Positions 40,910-50,311 of a stretch of 64,000 nt of DNA are shown here, piece after piece. How positions within the stretch are numbered: position 1 is the stretch's first letter; the number at the start of each line of letters is the position of its first letter. The translations under genes were made by a program, and so were the position numbers. Source of the stretch: Agromyces archimandritae (GTDB lineage Bacteria; Actinomycetota; Actinomycetes; Actinomycetales; Microbacteriaceae); the NCBI RefSeq assembly GCF_018024495.1, contig NZ_CP071696.1, positions 1,488,001 through 1,552,000 of the forward strand. The letters are read 5' to 3'. The notes under the pieces were generated by a model, which saw nothing but the letters and a program-made list of their open reading frames with translations, did no database searches and had not been told where the DNA came from.

Positions 40910-41983
40910 CTACGCGGCCCGCGCCTCCCCCGACGCGAAGGCGCCGAGCTCGCCCGTCCACGCCGCACCCTCGCCCTGTAGGGCGATGCGGTCGCCGACG
41001 AGGTCTGCGACGGCCGTGACGAAGGTGAAGATGTCGGCCGAGCGGTTCAGCACGCCCGGCGAGCGCAGGGCCGAGAGCACCTCGGGTGTGGATGCCGCGT
41101 GCCCCGCCGCCGTGGCGAGCGCCGCGCCCCGGGTGCGGCTCTCGGCGAGCCACGGGTCGTCGCCGCCGGGTTCGAGGCCGGCGGCGCCCGCCCCGACGTA
41201 GCGCAGGTGGTTCGTGTGCCACCGGCATCCACTCGCGGATTCGGCCTCGCCGATGACCCCCGCCGCGTTCTCGACCGTCGTCGCGAACCCGGCGCCGGCG
41301 ACGTTGAACGCGAACCCGCCCGCGCACGGGATGCGCCGCACCGCGTCGAGCCCGGCCGCCCCCGTCGGCTGCCGTTGCGCATGCCGCGCGAGCAGATGCC
41401 GGCCCGCGCCGGCGAGCTCGGCGGCGACGACCGGCAGATGGTCCATGCCCCAGACGACGCCCGCCGACGTCGCGACGAAGGCGTTCGCCGGCACGAAACC
41501 CGGGTACCAGACCGCGGTCACATCGGGGTCGCCCTCGATGCGGAGCGTGACGAGCCGCACCGTGCCGGCGAGGTCGCCGTCGCCGTCCTCGTTGTGGCCG
41601 AGCACGAGACGCGGGCGGCCCGCGGCATCCACTCCCCCGAGCACGAGATCGCTGCAGCCCGTGCCGTCGCGGCCGAAGTCGCCGCGCAGGTTGTACGTCC
41701 AGAGCTCCCGGGTGCGGATGCCGGCGCCCGCCGCCATCGCGTCGAGCTCGGCCGACTCCACGGGGCAGTGCCGGCGGGTCGCCGCGATCACGGCATCCAC
41801 CCGCTCGCCCGCCGCCGTGCCGTCGGTGCGGGCCACGAGCCGCTCCCACTGCCCGCCGGGCCGCTCGCGGGCCTCGCGGATCTCGGCGGCGAAGCGCGCA
41901 CCCAGCTCGTGGAAGACGGTCTCGCGGTCGCCGGCGAACACCGTCCAGGCCAGGCCCGCGACGGGCTCGTTCTCGTGGATCAC
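40910..41983 (-). CDS. C45-type amidohydrolase/acyltransferase (Ntn hydrolase)
   Basis: 357 residues. The N-terminal-nucleophile Cys is in DGTGCSDLVLGG (near residue 110); autocleavage before it is expected in this family. Other landmarks are LVLGHNEDGDGD, AGVVWGMDHLP and GFAFNVAGAGFATTVEN. Relatives are isopenicillin-N acyltransferase-like and cleave amides. GTG 41983 overlaps the ATPase stop (GTGA). Cytoplasmic. It probably deacylates imported N-acyl amino acids or peptides. Confidence 0.8.
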   Translation of the reverse strand: MIHENEPVAGLAWTVFAGDRETVFHELGARFAAEIREARERPGGQWERLVARTDGTAAGERVDAVIAATRRHCPVESAELDAMAAGAGIRTRELWTYNLRGDFGRDGTGCSDLVLGGVDAAGRPRLVLGHNEDGDGDLAGTVRLVTLRIEGDPDVTAVWYPGFVPANAFVATSAGVVWGMDHLPVVAAELAGAGRHLLARHAQRQPTGAAGLDAVRRIPCAGGFAFNVAGAGFATTVENAAGVIGEAESASGCRWHTNHLRYVGAGAAGLEPGGDDPWLAESRTRGAALATAAGHAASTPEVLSALRSPGVLNRSADIFTFVTAVADLVGDRIALQGEGAAWTGELGAFASGEARAA

Positions 41984-43755
41984 GGGGCCGCCTCGGCGGA
42001 GGCCGAGACCGGGGCCGGGTCGCCGGGAGCCGGGTCGCCCGCTCCGCCGACCGACGGGCCGGGTGCGGATGCCGTGGCGCGCGCCCGGGCATCCGCACCC
42101 GCACCCTCGGCCATGCCCGCATCGGCGATGCTCGGCGCCGCCGCCAGCAGCCGCTTCGTGTATGCGTGCTGCGGGTCGAGCAGCACCTCCTCGACCGTGC
42201 CGCGCTCGACGATCTCGCCGTGGTACATGACCGCGACGGTGTCGGCGATGTTCCAGGCGAGGCCGAGGTCGTGCGTGATGACGAGCGCCGACAGGCCGAG
42301 CTCATCGCGCAACCGCAGGATGAGCGCGAGGATCTCGCCGCGCGCCGAAGCGTCCAGCGACGCGACCGGTTCGTCGGCGATGATCATGCGCGGGTCGACG
42401 GCGAGGGCACCGGCGATCACGACGCGCTGACGCTGCCCACCCGACAGTTCCTGCGGGATGGCACGGATGTAGCGCTCCGGCGGCGACAGCTCCGCCGCCT
42501 CCAGGCTCTCGAACACGCGGGCCCGCTCGTCGCCCGCGAAACGCTGCACGCGCAAGCCCTCGGCGACCGACTCGTACACGCTGATCTTCGGGTTCAGCGC
42601 CGCCGCCGGATCCTGCAGCACGAGCTGCACCTCCGAACGGAACGCCCGCAACCCCGTCCCCTTCCGCGCGAGCGGTTCGCCGTGGAAGCGGACCTCGCCG
42701 CCCGCATCCGGCTGTTCGAGCCCGAGCAGGGTGCGCGCGAGCGTCGTCTTGCCCGACCCCGACTGGCCGACCAGGGCGACGATCTCGCCCTCCCGGCACG
42801 CGAGATCCACTCGGCGAACGGCCTGCACCGTCTTGCCGCGAGCCCGATAGGTCACGCTGAGGTTCCGCGCCTCGAGGATCGGCGCGGCGGCCGAGAAGTC
42901 GATCGCCTCGGTCGCCGGCGCGTTCGGGTCGGACTTCCGCGAGACCGGGCGGCGGCGGGATGCCGGGTCGCCGATCCGCGGGAACGCATCGGCGAGCTGC
43001 TTCGTGTACGCCTCCTTCGGCGTGTTGCACACCTCCGCGGCCGGGCCGACCTCGACGAGGGATCCGCCCCGCATCACCGCGATCCGCTCGCACGCGGTCG
43101 CGAGCACCGAGAGGTCGTGCGAGATCATCAGCAGGGAGATGCCGCGCCGGGTCACGAGATCGCGCAGCACCTCCAGGATCTGCCCCTGCACGATGACGTC
43201 CAGCGCCGTCGTCGGTTCGTCGGCGATGACGATGTCGGGCTCGCACGCCAGCGCCATCGCCATCATGATGCGCTGCTTCTGCCCGCCCGAGAGCTCGTGC
43301 GGGTACGACTTCGCCTTCTCGGGCGGCAGATCCACCTGCCCGAGCAGCTCGGCCAGGCGGCGCTTGCGGGCCTCGGGCGTCTTCCACGCATCCTTCACAT
43401 GCAGTTCGAGGGCCTCGAGGATCTGCTGGCCGACCGTGCGGACCGGGTTCAGCGAGTGCATCGCCCCCTGGAACACGATCGACGCCTCCGCCCAGCGCAA
43501 CGCCCGCAGGCGGCCGAAGCTGAGCCCGGCGACATCCTCGTCGCCGACGAGGATGCGCCCCTCCAGCCGGGCGTTGCCGGGCAGCAGGCGCAGCACGCCC
43601 ATCGCGAGCGTCGACTTGCCCGAACCCGACTCGCCGGCGATGCCGAGGGTGCCGCCGGCGGGCAGATCGAGGCTCACATGCGAGACGGCCGCCACATCGT
43701 CGCGGTCGCTCGTGCGGTAGGTGATCGAGACGTCCTCGAAGACGAGATCGGGCAT
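41980..43755 (-). CDS. Dipeptide/oligopeptide ABC transporter, fused DppD-DppF ATPases
   Basis: 591 residues with two complete ATPase domains: Walker A GESGSGKST and GQSGSGKTT, signatures LSGGQKQRI and LSGGQRQRV, Walker B VIADEPTTALD and IIADEPVASLD. Each is followed by the oligopeptide-type C-terminal segment (YTKQLADAFPRIG; YTKRLLAAAPS). The last ~45 residues are low complexity. ATG 43755 overlaps the permease stop by 1 bp (TGATG). It powers the two permeases encoded upstream. Confidence 0.92.
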   Translation of the reverse strand: MPDLVFEDVSITYRTSDRDDVAAVSHVSLDLPAGGTLGIAGESGSGKSTLAMGVLRLLPGNARLEGRILVGDEDVAGLSFGRLRALRWAEASIVFQGAMHSLNPVRTVGQQILEALELHVKDAWKTPEARKRRLAELLGQVDLPPEKAKSYPHELSGGQKQRIMMAMALACEPDIVIADEPTTALDVIVQGQILEVLRDLVTRRGISLLMISHDLSVLATACERIAVMRGGSLVEVGPAAEVCNTPKEAYTKQLADAFPRIGDPASRRRPVSRKSDPNAPATEAIDFSAAAPILEARNLSVTYRARGKTVQAVRRVDLACREGEIVALVGQSGSGKTTLARTLLGLEQPDAGGEVRFHGEPLARKGTGLRAFRSEVQLVLQDPAAALNPKISVYESVAEGLRVQRFAGDERARVFESLEAAELSPPERYIRAIPQELSGGQRQRVVIAGALAVDPRMIIADEPVASLDASARGEILALILRLRDELGLSALVITHDLGLAWNIADTVAVMYHGEIVERGTVEEVLLDPQHAYTKRLLAAAPSIADAGMAEGAGADARARATASAPGPSVGGAGDPAPGDPAPVSASAEAAP

Positions 43756-44657
43756 CAGCGGCTCCTCAGGGTCGGGTTCGCGATGGTCTCGAGGGCACGG
43801 CCGACGAGGGTGAAGGCGAGCACGACGGCGACGATCGCGACGCCCGGGATGATGACGTACCACCAGTACCCGCTGGTGGCCGCCGACACGTCGAGGGCGT
43901 CTTTCAGGATCGTGCCCCACGACTGCTGCCCCGCCCCCAGACCGAGGAAGGCGAGGGTCGACTCGGCGATGATCGCCGAGCCCACCGTGAGGGTCGTGTT
44001 CGCCAGCACGAGCGGCAGCACCGCCGGGAACAGGTGCTTGCCGATGATGTGCCAGTGCCCCGCCCCCAGCACCCGGGAACGTTCGACGTAGGGGCGCGCC
44101 TCGACGCTCAGGGTCTGCGCGCGCACGAGCCGGGCGGTGCCGGCCCACGAGGTCAGGCCGATCGCGATCACGATCGTCCAGATGCTGCGCGACAGCGCCG
44201 CGCTCAGCACGATCGCGAGCACCAGCGACGGCAGCACGAGGAAGAAGTCGACGAAGCGCATGATGACGCCGCCCGCCCAGCCCGTGAAGTGCCCGGCCGC
44301 CATGCCCATGATCGTGCCGATGATCATCGACATCGCCGTCGCGGCGACGCCGACGATGAGGGTCGTGCGGGCGCCCCACACCATCCGCACCCAGATCTCC
44401 CGGCCCTGGTGGTCGGTGCCGAGGGGGTGCTCGAACGAGGGCGGTGCGAACCGCGGCTGGCCGACGAGCTTCGTGAGGTCGAGCATCGAGCGGTCCGCGA
44501 TGAGCGGCGCGAACACCGCCACGAGGATGATGACGACGAGGATCGCCGCGCCGATCATGCCCGAACGGCTGCGGCGGAACGCGTTCCAGACGCCGGCGGC
44601 CGCCTCGAGGCGGCGGCGTGCGGCGAGGCTGCGAGTGGATGCCGGTGCGGTGCTCAT
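43755..44657 (-). CDS. Peptide ABC transporter permease, DppC-like
   Basis: 300 residues. DppC-type N-terminal helix, HPLGTDHQGREIWVRMVWGA, several membrane spans, and the EAA loop VERSRVLGAGHWHIIGKHLFP. ATG 44657 overlaps the dppB stop (ATGA). Confidence 0.9.
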   Translation of the reverse strand: MSTAPASTRSLAARRRLEAAAGVWNAFRRSRSGMIGAAILVVIILVAVFAPLIADRSMLDLTKLVGQPRFAPPSFEHPLGTDHQGREIWVRMVWGARTTLIVGVAATAMSMIIGTIMGMAAGHFTGWAGGVIMRFVDFFLVLPSLVLAIVLSAALSRSIWTIVIAIGLTSWAGTARLVRAQTLSVEARPYVERSRVLGAGHWHIIGKHLFPAVLPLVLANTTLTVGSAIIAESTLAFLGLGAGQQSWGTILKDALDVSAATSGYWWYVIIPGVAIVAVVLAFTLVGRALETIANPTLRSR

Positions 44658-45688
44658 GCGCGCCTCACTCTCGGGTCGAGCTGCCGGTAGATGAGGTCGG
44701 CGATGAGGTTGAAGACGATGATGATCGCCGAGAACACGACGAAGGTGCCCTGCAGCAGCGGCAGATCCGGCCCCGAGATCGCCTCGTAGGTCAGCTTGCC
44801 GAGGCCCGGCCATGAGAACACCGTCTCGACCGTGACGGCCCCGGCGATGAGGCCGCCGATGTGCATGAACACGAGCGTCACCGCCGGCAGCAGCGCGTTC
44901 GGCACGGCGTGGCGGCGGCGCACGAGGTCGTCGCGCAGGCCCTTCGCACGGGCCGTCGTGAGGTAGTCGGCGCTCTTCTCGTCGAGCAGGGACGCCCGCA
45001 TCACCATGAGGTACTGGGCGAACACCACCGCGACCATCGTGACGACCGGCAGCACGAGATGCATGGCGACGTCGAGCACATAGCCGGGATCGCCCGGCCG
45101 CATCCCGGGCGTGACCATGCCGCCCGTCGGGAACCACCGCAAGGTGCCCCCGAACACCATCAGCAGGATGAGCGCCAGCCAGAACGTCGGCACCGACCAC
45201 AGCACGAGCGAGGTGCCCGAGGCGATCTTGTCGAACAGCGAGCCGTGCTTCCAGCCCGCCCGCTGCCCGAGCCACAGGCCGAGCGTGATCGCGAGGATCG
45301 CCGCGGTGCCGGTGAGCAGCAGCGTCGGCCACAGGTACTGGCCGATCAGGGTGCTCACCGACTCGCGGTACACGTAGCTCTCGCCGAGGTTGCCCGTGAC
45401 GATGTTCACGAGGTAGTCCCAGAACTGGGCGATGAGCGGCTTGTCGAGGCCGTACTGGCGGCGGAGCTCATCCATCTGCTCGGGGCTCATCGGGCGTTCC
45501 TGCGCGATCTTCCGCACCGGGTCGCCCGGCAGCACCCGGAACGCGAAGAACCCGAGCACGACGACCATGACGAGGCTGATCGCCGAACCGCCGATCTTCG
45601 TCGCGAGATACCGCCAGAACGACGAGCCCCCGCGGGGCCCGTCCTCCTCCTCCCGCACCGCCTCCTCGGGCGTGAGCAATTCGGTCAT
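44654..45688 (-). CDS. Peptide ABC transporter permease, DppB-like
   Basis: 344 residues. After a hydrophilic ~25-residue lead come a first helix, the DppB periplasmic region (LPGDPVRKIAQERPMSPEQ), VPTFWLALILLMVFGG and the EAA loop TARAKGLRDDLVRRRHAVPN, then VETVFSWPGLGKL. Starts 10 bp after the binding-protein stop. Confidence 0.9.
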   Translation of the reverse strand: MTELLTPEEAVREEEDGPRGGSSFWRYLATKIGGSAISLVMVVVLGFFAFRVLPGDPVRKIAQERPMSPEQMDELRRQYGLDKPLIAQFWDYLVNIVTGNLGESYVYRESVSTLIGQYLWPTLLLTGTAAILAITLGLWLGQRAGWKHGSLFDKIASGTSLVLWSVPTFWLALILLMVFGGTLRWFPTGGMVTPGMRPGDPGYVLDVAMHLVLPVVTMVAVVFAQYLMVMRASLLDEKSADYLTTARAKGLRDDLVRRRHAVPNALLPAVTLVFMHIGGLIAGAVTVETVFSWPGLGKLTYEAISGPDLPLLQGTFVVFSAIIIVFNLIADLIYRQLDPRVRRA

Positions 45689-45698
45689 CGCGCCGCGA

Positions 45699-47573
45699 TC
45701 ACTCCCGCTCGTCGGCCGACTTGCGGCGGCGGACGATGAGGATCGCCGCGACCGCACCGAGCACGACGACCGCACCGATCCCGATCCACACCCCCGTCAT
45801 CCCGCCGTCGCCGGTCGCAGCCGCATCCGAGACCTCGGCGACCGGTTCGACCGTCAGGTACCCCCAGTAGCCGGCCTGGTTGGCGATGATGCCGTCCTGC
45901 TCCGGCATCAGCGTGAAGCCGTCGAAACGGTCGGAACGGTACGCCTCGAGCGACTTGCCGTACCAGAGGGTGATCTGGGCGACATCGGTGTAGTGCAGGC
46001 GCAGCATCTCGTGCACGAGTTCGGCGCGCTTGTCGACGTCGAGCTCGGAGTGCTGCTCGGCGTAGAGCCGGTCGAACTCGGGGTTGCACCAGGCATCCTG
46101 GCTCGTACCGCCGTTGCCCTCGGCGTCGGGCCTGGTCGAGCACAGGTTGATGCCGAGCTGGTAGTCGGGGTCGGGGTTCACGCTCCAGCCCGAGAAGTAC
46201 ATGTCGTAGTCGCCGACCGAGGTGCGGGCGTCGATCGTGTCGGAGTCGGTGGCCTCGACGTCGATCTCGACGCCGATCTCCTTCAGCCAGCCGGCGATGT
46301 ACTCGGCGCCGTCGGTCTCCGTGATGTCCTCCGCGTCGGCCAGCAGGCGGATCGTGAGCCGCTGCCCGTCCTTCTCGCGGATGCCGTCGGCACCCGGAAC
46401 CCAGCCGGCACCGTCCAGCAGCGCCGTCGCGGCATCCGGATCGTACGAAACGATCGCCTCGTCGTCGTCGGGCAGGTGCCACGTCGGGAACGCGGCCGGG
46501 ATGAAGCTCGTCGCGACCGTGCCCTGACCGTCCAGCACCTGGTTCATCAGGGTCTCGACGTCGATGCCGAGGCGGAGCGCCTGGCGAACCTCGACCTCCT
46601 TCAGTGCCGCGCTGCCCGTGCCGTAGGCGACGCCGTCGGGCGTCTCGGAGCCGGGGTTGATGCTGATCGAGGTGAAGCGGCGGCCCTGGCCCGCGTGGGT
46701 CGTGATGCCCTCGGTGCCCTCGAGCGCCTCCATCTGCGTCGACGTGAGGCCCGTGACGAAGTCGACCTCGCCCGCCCGCAACGCCTGGATCTGCGCGTCG
46801 GGGTTCGTGTAGTAGATGTACTGGATGCCGTCGATCTTCGGGCCGCCGCGCCAGAACTTCGGGTTCGCGACGAGCTCGATCGACTGGTTCGCCGAATAGC
46901 TCTTCAGCAGGTACGGGCCCGAGCCGACGACATCGGCGTCGTTCGGATACTCGGCGATGTCGTCGATCTCCGACCATACGTGCTTCGGCACGACCGGGAT
47001 CTCCAAGCCCGGGTTGGAGGCCTGCGGCGACTTCAGGTGGATGACGAGGGTGCGCTCGTCGGGCGCCTCGAGGCTCTCGAAGTTGCTGACGAGGCTGCCG
47101 TTGGCGGTGCCGAGCACCGGATCCTGCATCATCTGCTCGTAGGTCCACTTCGGGTCCTCGGAGGTGATGGGCTCGCCGTCAGACCACTCGAGGCCCTCGT
47201 GCAGGGTGAAGGTCCACTCGGTGCCGTCTTCGCTCGACTCCCAGTCCTCGGCCAGGCCCGCGGTCGGCTCGCCGTCTTCGGAGGCGTTCTGCACGAGGCT
47301 CTCGTACATGTACCGGATGATGTTCGTCGGCGTCAGGTAGATCGAGATGAACGGGTTGAAGGTGTCGACGAAGCCCGCCGTGGCGATGCGGAAGATGCTC
47401 GGGTCTGCGGCGTCGGATGCTTCGGCGGCGACGCCCTGCGCCTGGGCGGGGTTCGCGAACGACGCCGACGCCGGAACGAGCGCGAGACATGCGGCGAGCC
47501 CGGCGGCGACGATGCCCGCCGGGGCCCGCCACGAACGTGGACTGGTGCGGGGTGGAACGACCATACGATTCAT
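45699..47573 (-). CDS. Peptide-binding protein of the ABC transporter, C-terminally membrane-anchored
   Basis: 624 residues, family 5 (DppA/OppA) solute-binding protein: ADPSIFRIATAGFVDTFNPF, VGSGPYLLKSYSANQ, RQALRLGIDVETLMNQ. The signal peptide (AACLALVPASASFANPAQA) has no lipobox. Instead a C-terminal helix GVWIGIGAVVVLGAVAAIL and basic tail RRRKSADERE anchor it. This is unusual for Gram-positive binding proteins, which are normally lipoproteins. ATG 47573 has GAAGGAA close upstream; Met4 is an alternative. First gene of the transporter operon. Confidence 0.88.
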   Translation of the reverse strand: MNRMVVPPRTSPRSWRAPAGIVAAGLAACLALVPASASFANPAQAQGVAAEASDAADPSIFRIATAGFVDTFNPFISIYLTPTNIIRYMYESLVQNASEDGEPTAGLAEDWESSEDGTEWTFTLHEGLEWSDGEPITSEDPKWTYEQMMQDPVLGTANGSLVSNFESLEAPDERTLVIHLKSPQASNPGLEIPVVPKHVWSEIDDIAEYPNDADVVGSGPYLLKSYSANQSIELVANPKFWRGGPKIDGIQYIYYTNPDAQIQALRAGEVDFVTGLTSTQMEALEGTEGITTHAGQGRRFTSISINPGSETPDGVAYGTGSAALKEVEVRQALRLGIDVETLMNQVLDGQGTVATSFIPAAFPTWHLPDDDEAIVSYDPDAATALLDGAGWVPGADGIREKDGQRLTIRLLADAEDITETDGAEYIAGWLKEIGVEIDVEATDSDTIDARTSVGDYDMYFSGWSVNPDPDYQLGINLCSTRPDAEGNGGTSQDAWCNPEFDRLYAEQHSELDVDKRAELVHEMLRLHYTDVAQITLWYGKSLEAYRSDRFDGFTLMPEQDGIIANQAGYWGYLTVEPVAEVSDAAATGDGGMTGVWIGIGAVVVLGAVAAILIVRRRKSADERE

Positions 47574-47672
47574 TTCCTTCGCTGTGAGTACGGGTCACAC
47601 GAGCAGTGCGCTCGTGTCAGTGCAGCGTTCGAGGCGGCCCCGCGTCAAGTCGAGACGGCCGCTTATCGTAGG

Positions 47673-47701
47673 AATTTACCCATCGGTTACACCGGGCACA
47701 A
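47673..47701 (-). promoter_or_regulatory. Promoter of the peptide-transporter operon
   Basis: On the minus strand TTGTGC (47696-47701), a 17-bp spacer and TAAATT (47673-47678). This gives a ~95-nt leader before the binding-protein start. Confidence 0.5.
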
Positions 47702-47753
47702 TAGGCCGGTCGCGCGTGGCGGTGTGGATGCCGCCGGGCATCCGCACCCGGTG

Positions 47754-47766
47754 TTATGTTTCATAT
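47754..47766. promoter_or_regulatory. Near-palindromic operator-like site upstream of the peptide operon
   Basis: TTATGTTTCATATCTTC matches the site at 37891 (ATATGACGCATATCTTT) in both half sites and the flank. It lies about 55 bp upstream of the -35 of the transporter operon, inside the gap to the Fic gene. Confidence 0.5.
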
Positions 47767-47788
47767 CTTCGGGCGACCCGTGTGCCGT

Positions 47789-49042
47789 TCATCGATGCCG
47801 GGTCGACCGGCGGATCTCGGCCGCGTACCCGTCGAGGGCGTCGAGCACGCCCGGATGCTGCCAGACCCGGTTCCGCGCGCGACCCGTGCGCTCGACGAGC
47901 ACCCCGCGTTCGGTGAGCGTCTCGACGGCGCGCAGCGCGGTCATCTCGGTCAGGCCGAGCGATTCGCGCAGGTGCCGCGTATTGACGACCGGTTGGGCGA
48001 TGAGATGCGGCACCACATCCCACGCCCGCGAGACCGAGCGGACTCCGGCGAGCTTCGCACGGGATTCGTCGAGCACCCCGGCGAGGGCTTCGACGAGCCC
48101 GCGACCCGATACCGCGGCGAACCGCGCCGCATCGGCGAAGCTCCGCAGGATCGGCCCCGCGTCGCCCTCGCGATACGCGCCGAGCGCGTCGAAGTAGCGC
48201 GGGGTGTCGATGAGCAGACCCGCCGAAATGGGAACGGTCGTGTGGGTCGCGAGTCGCTTGTTCCGCAGCATGGCCTGCGCGAGCGCGCGACCGGTGCGGC
48301 CGTTGCCGTCGACGAAGGGATGGATGGTCTCGAACTGGGCGTGCGCAACCGCCAGCTGGGCGAGCACCGGCAGGTCGACGCGGTCGATGAAGGCGACGAG
48401 GTCGTCGAGGGCGGGCCGGATCAGCCCAGGCTGCGAGGCGATGAAGTCCGCACCGCGCGGGCCTGCGTTGTCGCGCCCGCCGATCCACACGAGTTCGGTG
48501 CGGAGCCGCCCGGCTTCGCCCTCGAGGCCCGGTTGGCGGGCGAGCAACGCACGGTGCATGGCGAGGATGGAATCCAGGTCGAGGTGTTCGGAGAGCGCGA
48601 GCGCCGCCTCCATCGCTCGCACATTCGCGACGACGACGCCGGCGTTCGCGCGGTCGCCCTCGTCGATCTCGGCGAGGGCCAGTTGGCGTGCGGATGCCGT
48701 GAGCTGCTCGATCTGGCTGCTCGACGCGCTCTCGGTGCGCAGCAGGATCGCGGACATCGGGCCGAGCGCCGGGTTGCCGGCGCCGAGGCGGTCGAGCGCA
48801 TACCGGTCGAACTCCAGGAGTGCCCGCGATGCTTCATCGAGGTCGGTGATCAGCGCGGCGGGGAACCGGGGCGACCACGCGGAGATGGCGGACGGCACCG
48901 CGGAATCGTAGGGCCCGGTCTGCCGGAGCGTTTCTGCGCGCGAGAAGATCTCGGGATGCCGGGGGCGCCACTCGTGTCGCGACGTGCCGGTCGCCGGCAC
49001 GTCGACGCGTCCTTCGTCCGCGTTCGTTCCATCTGTGGGCAT
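47789..49042 (-). CDS. Fic-family protein (predicted AMP transferase)
   Basis: 417 residues. The Fic core motif is HPFVDGNGRTGRAL (near residue 213). Upstream the inhibitory-helix region reads SSSQIEQLTASA, with Gln where the consensus (S/T)xxxE(G/N) has Gly/Asn. A C-terminal winged helix (HLRESLGLTEMTALRAVETL) suggests DNA binding. The predicted activity is AMPylation of a protein target, unknown here. TAGGCT ends 6 nt before the ATG on the coding strand, so it is probably leaderless. Confidence 0.88.
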   Translation of the reverse strand: MPTDGTNADEGRVDVPATGTSRHEWRPRHPEIFSRAETLRQTGPYDSAVPSAISAWSPRFPAALITDLDEASRALLEFDRYALDRLGAGNPALGPMSAILLRTESASSSQIEQLTASARQLALAEIDEGDRANAGVVVANVRAMEAALALSEHLDLDSILAMHRALLARQPGLEGEAGRLRTELVWIGGRDNAGPRGADFIASQPGLIRPALDDLVAFIDRVDLPVLAQLAVAHAQFETIHPFVDGNGRTGRALAQAMLRNKRLATHTTVPISAGLLIDTPRYFDALGAYREGDAGPILRSFADAARFAAVSGRGLVEALAGVLDESRAKLAGVRSVSRAWDVVPHLIAQPVVNTRHLRESLGLTEMTALRAVETLTERGVLVERTGRARNRVWQHPGVLDALDGYAAEIRRSTRHR

Positions 49043-49147
49043 ACGCCGAGCCTACCCACACATAGGGCTCTATCTGTTGGTAAGACGCAGCCCAACCCGC
49101 ACATACAGGCGCCCGCGCTCGCCCCCCGGCTCGATTCCCACTCGATA

Positions 49148-49207
49148 GAGGTCGACTCTCCCGTTGGAGGTTCCGGATTCGCGACCTCCAACGGGAGAGT
49201 CGACCTC
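49148..49207. repeat. Palindromic element C, copy 1 (24-bp perfect arms)
   Basis: Arms 49148-49171 and 49184-49207 are perfect inverted copies around a 12-nt loop TCCGGATTCGCG. The core CTCCCGTTGGAGGT recurs at 50312-50351. It lies between the Fic and DUF402 genes. Confidence 0.9.
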
Positions 49208-49250
49208 CATCGCGAGTGGATGCCGCGGGTCACCGACCCGCCGGGACATA

Positions 49251-49315
49251 GGAGTGCCGATCTCCCGCAGGAGTGCCCACTTCCCGGCACTCCGGCGGGA
49301 AATCGGCACTTCCCC
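49251..49315. repeat. Palindromic element D, copy 1
   Basis: Built from GGAGTGCCGATCTCCCGC, GGAGTGCCCACTTCCCGG and CACTCCGGCGGGAAATCGGC, which pair with each other in more than one way. The same modules recur at 50164-50245 and 50436-50549. Confidence 0.8.
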
Positions 49316-49321
49316 GCGAGG

Positions 49322-50044
49322 TCACCGACCCGCCGGGCGCTCCGGGTGGACGGACGCCCACTCCTCCGGGAGCGGCACCGGCCCCACCGCCGGCGGCACC
49401 CACGGCGACCAGTCCATCGCGGCCGGCCCATCGCCCGCGCGCAGCAGCCCGGCGAGCTCGTCACCCGCTCGGCGGATGCGCGCCGCCTCGGCGGCGGTGA
49501 AGAAGCCGTGTTCGGTGAACCACGCCAGTTCGTCCTCATCCTTGAATCCCACCCGCCACCCCGGTGTGCCGGGCCGCCCCTCGGCGACGACGTCGAGCGC
49601 CCAGTCGCGGGTGTCGAAGCCGATCGGGGTGCGCCGCCACGGTGCTTCGAGGTTGCCGTACCAGTCGCTCGTCCAGTCCCGGCCGTCGTGCCACCGCCAC
49701 AGCGACCAGCATCGCCCCCGCGGGTGGACGCGCACGACCGCCTCGCCCTCCCACTCGGCGAGGTCGTACGAACCGTCCCAGTCATCCACCGCGATGTTGC
49801 GGCCGCGGGGCCCCGTCCGACGCCCCGCCCGCGATGCCCGCCCGGAACCCGACGGCGTTGCGACGACCGCGAACTCGGCGTCGTCCTGCAGCACGATGCC
49901 CGCGACGGCGAAGCTCACCGCGAGGCCGTGCCGCGGGATGCGTTTCAGACTCCGCAACGCGACCGCGGTGCCTGCCGGGTGCGGCGCCGGTTCCGGCCCG
50001 GCATCGTCTCCGTGCGGCGCGAGCTCCCCGAGGTTGTCGTCCAT
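49322..50044 (-). CDS. DUF402 (FomD-like) protein
   Basis: 240 residues. The DUF402 barrel carries SDWYGNLEAPWRRTPIGFDT, RDWALDVVAEG and WRVGFKDEDELAW, typical of predicted nucleotide-diphosphate hydrolases with acidic metal ligands. TAGCGT ends 6 nt before ATG, so the mRNA is probably leaderless. The promoter, start and first ~17 codons resemble those of the hydrolase gene at 51618 although the proteins are otherwise unrelated. Confidence 0.75.
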   Translation of the reverse strand: MDDNLGELAPHGDDAGPEPAPHPAGTAVALRSLKRIPRHGLAVSFAVAGIVLQDDAEFAVVATPSGSGRASRAGRRTGPRGRNIAVDDWDGSYDLAEWEGEAVVRVHPRGRCWSLWRWHDGRDWTSDWYGNLEAPWRRTPIGFDTRDWALDVVAEGRPGTPGWRVGFKDEDELAWFTEHGFFTAAEAARIRRAGDELAGLLRAGDGPAAMDWSPWVPPAVGPVPLPEEWASVHPERPAGR

Positions 50045-50163
50045 CCGCCCACGCTAGCGGCGCCGGCGCGGCGCTCCGCCGAGCACCGCCGGGGCGCGAT
50101 CCACTGCCGCGGGTCGCTGCTCCGCCGGGCGCGCACCGGGCCTGGTGTCCAGCGCCCGCCGAC

Positions 50164-50245
50164 GCAGGAGTGCCCACTTCCCGGCACTCCGGCGGGAAAT
50201 CGGCACTCCTACGCGTCGCTATTCGGGAGATCCGCACTCCTGCGA
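50164..50245. repeat. Palindromic element D, copy 2
   Basis: The same modules as at 49251 (AGGAGTGCCCACTTCCCGGC, CACTCCGGCGGGAAATCGGC) followed by TATTCGGGAGATCCGCACTC, which also ends copy 3. Confidence 0.8.
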
Positions 50246-50311
50246 GTGCTGCCGCCCGCCGAGCGGCGCGGGCGGCATCCACTGCCCGGACTCGCCCGTT
50301 GGAGGTCGCTG

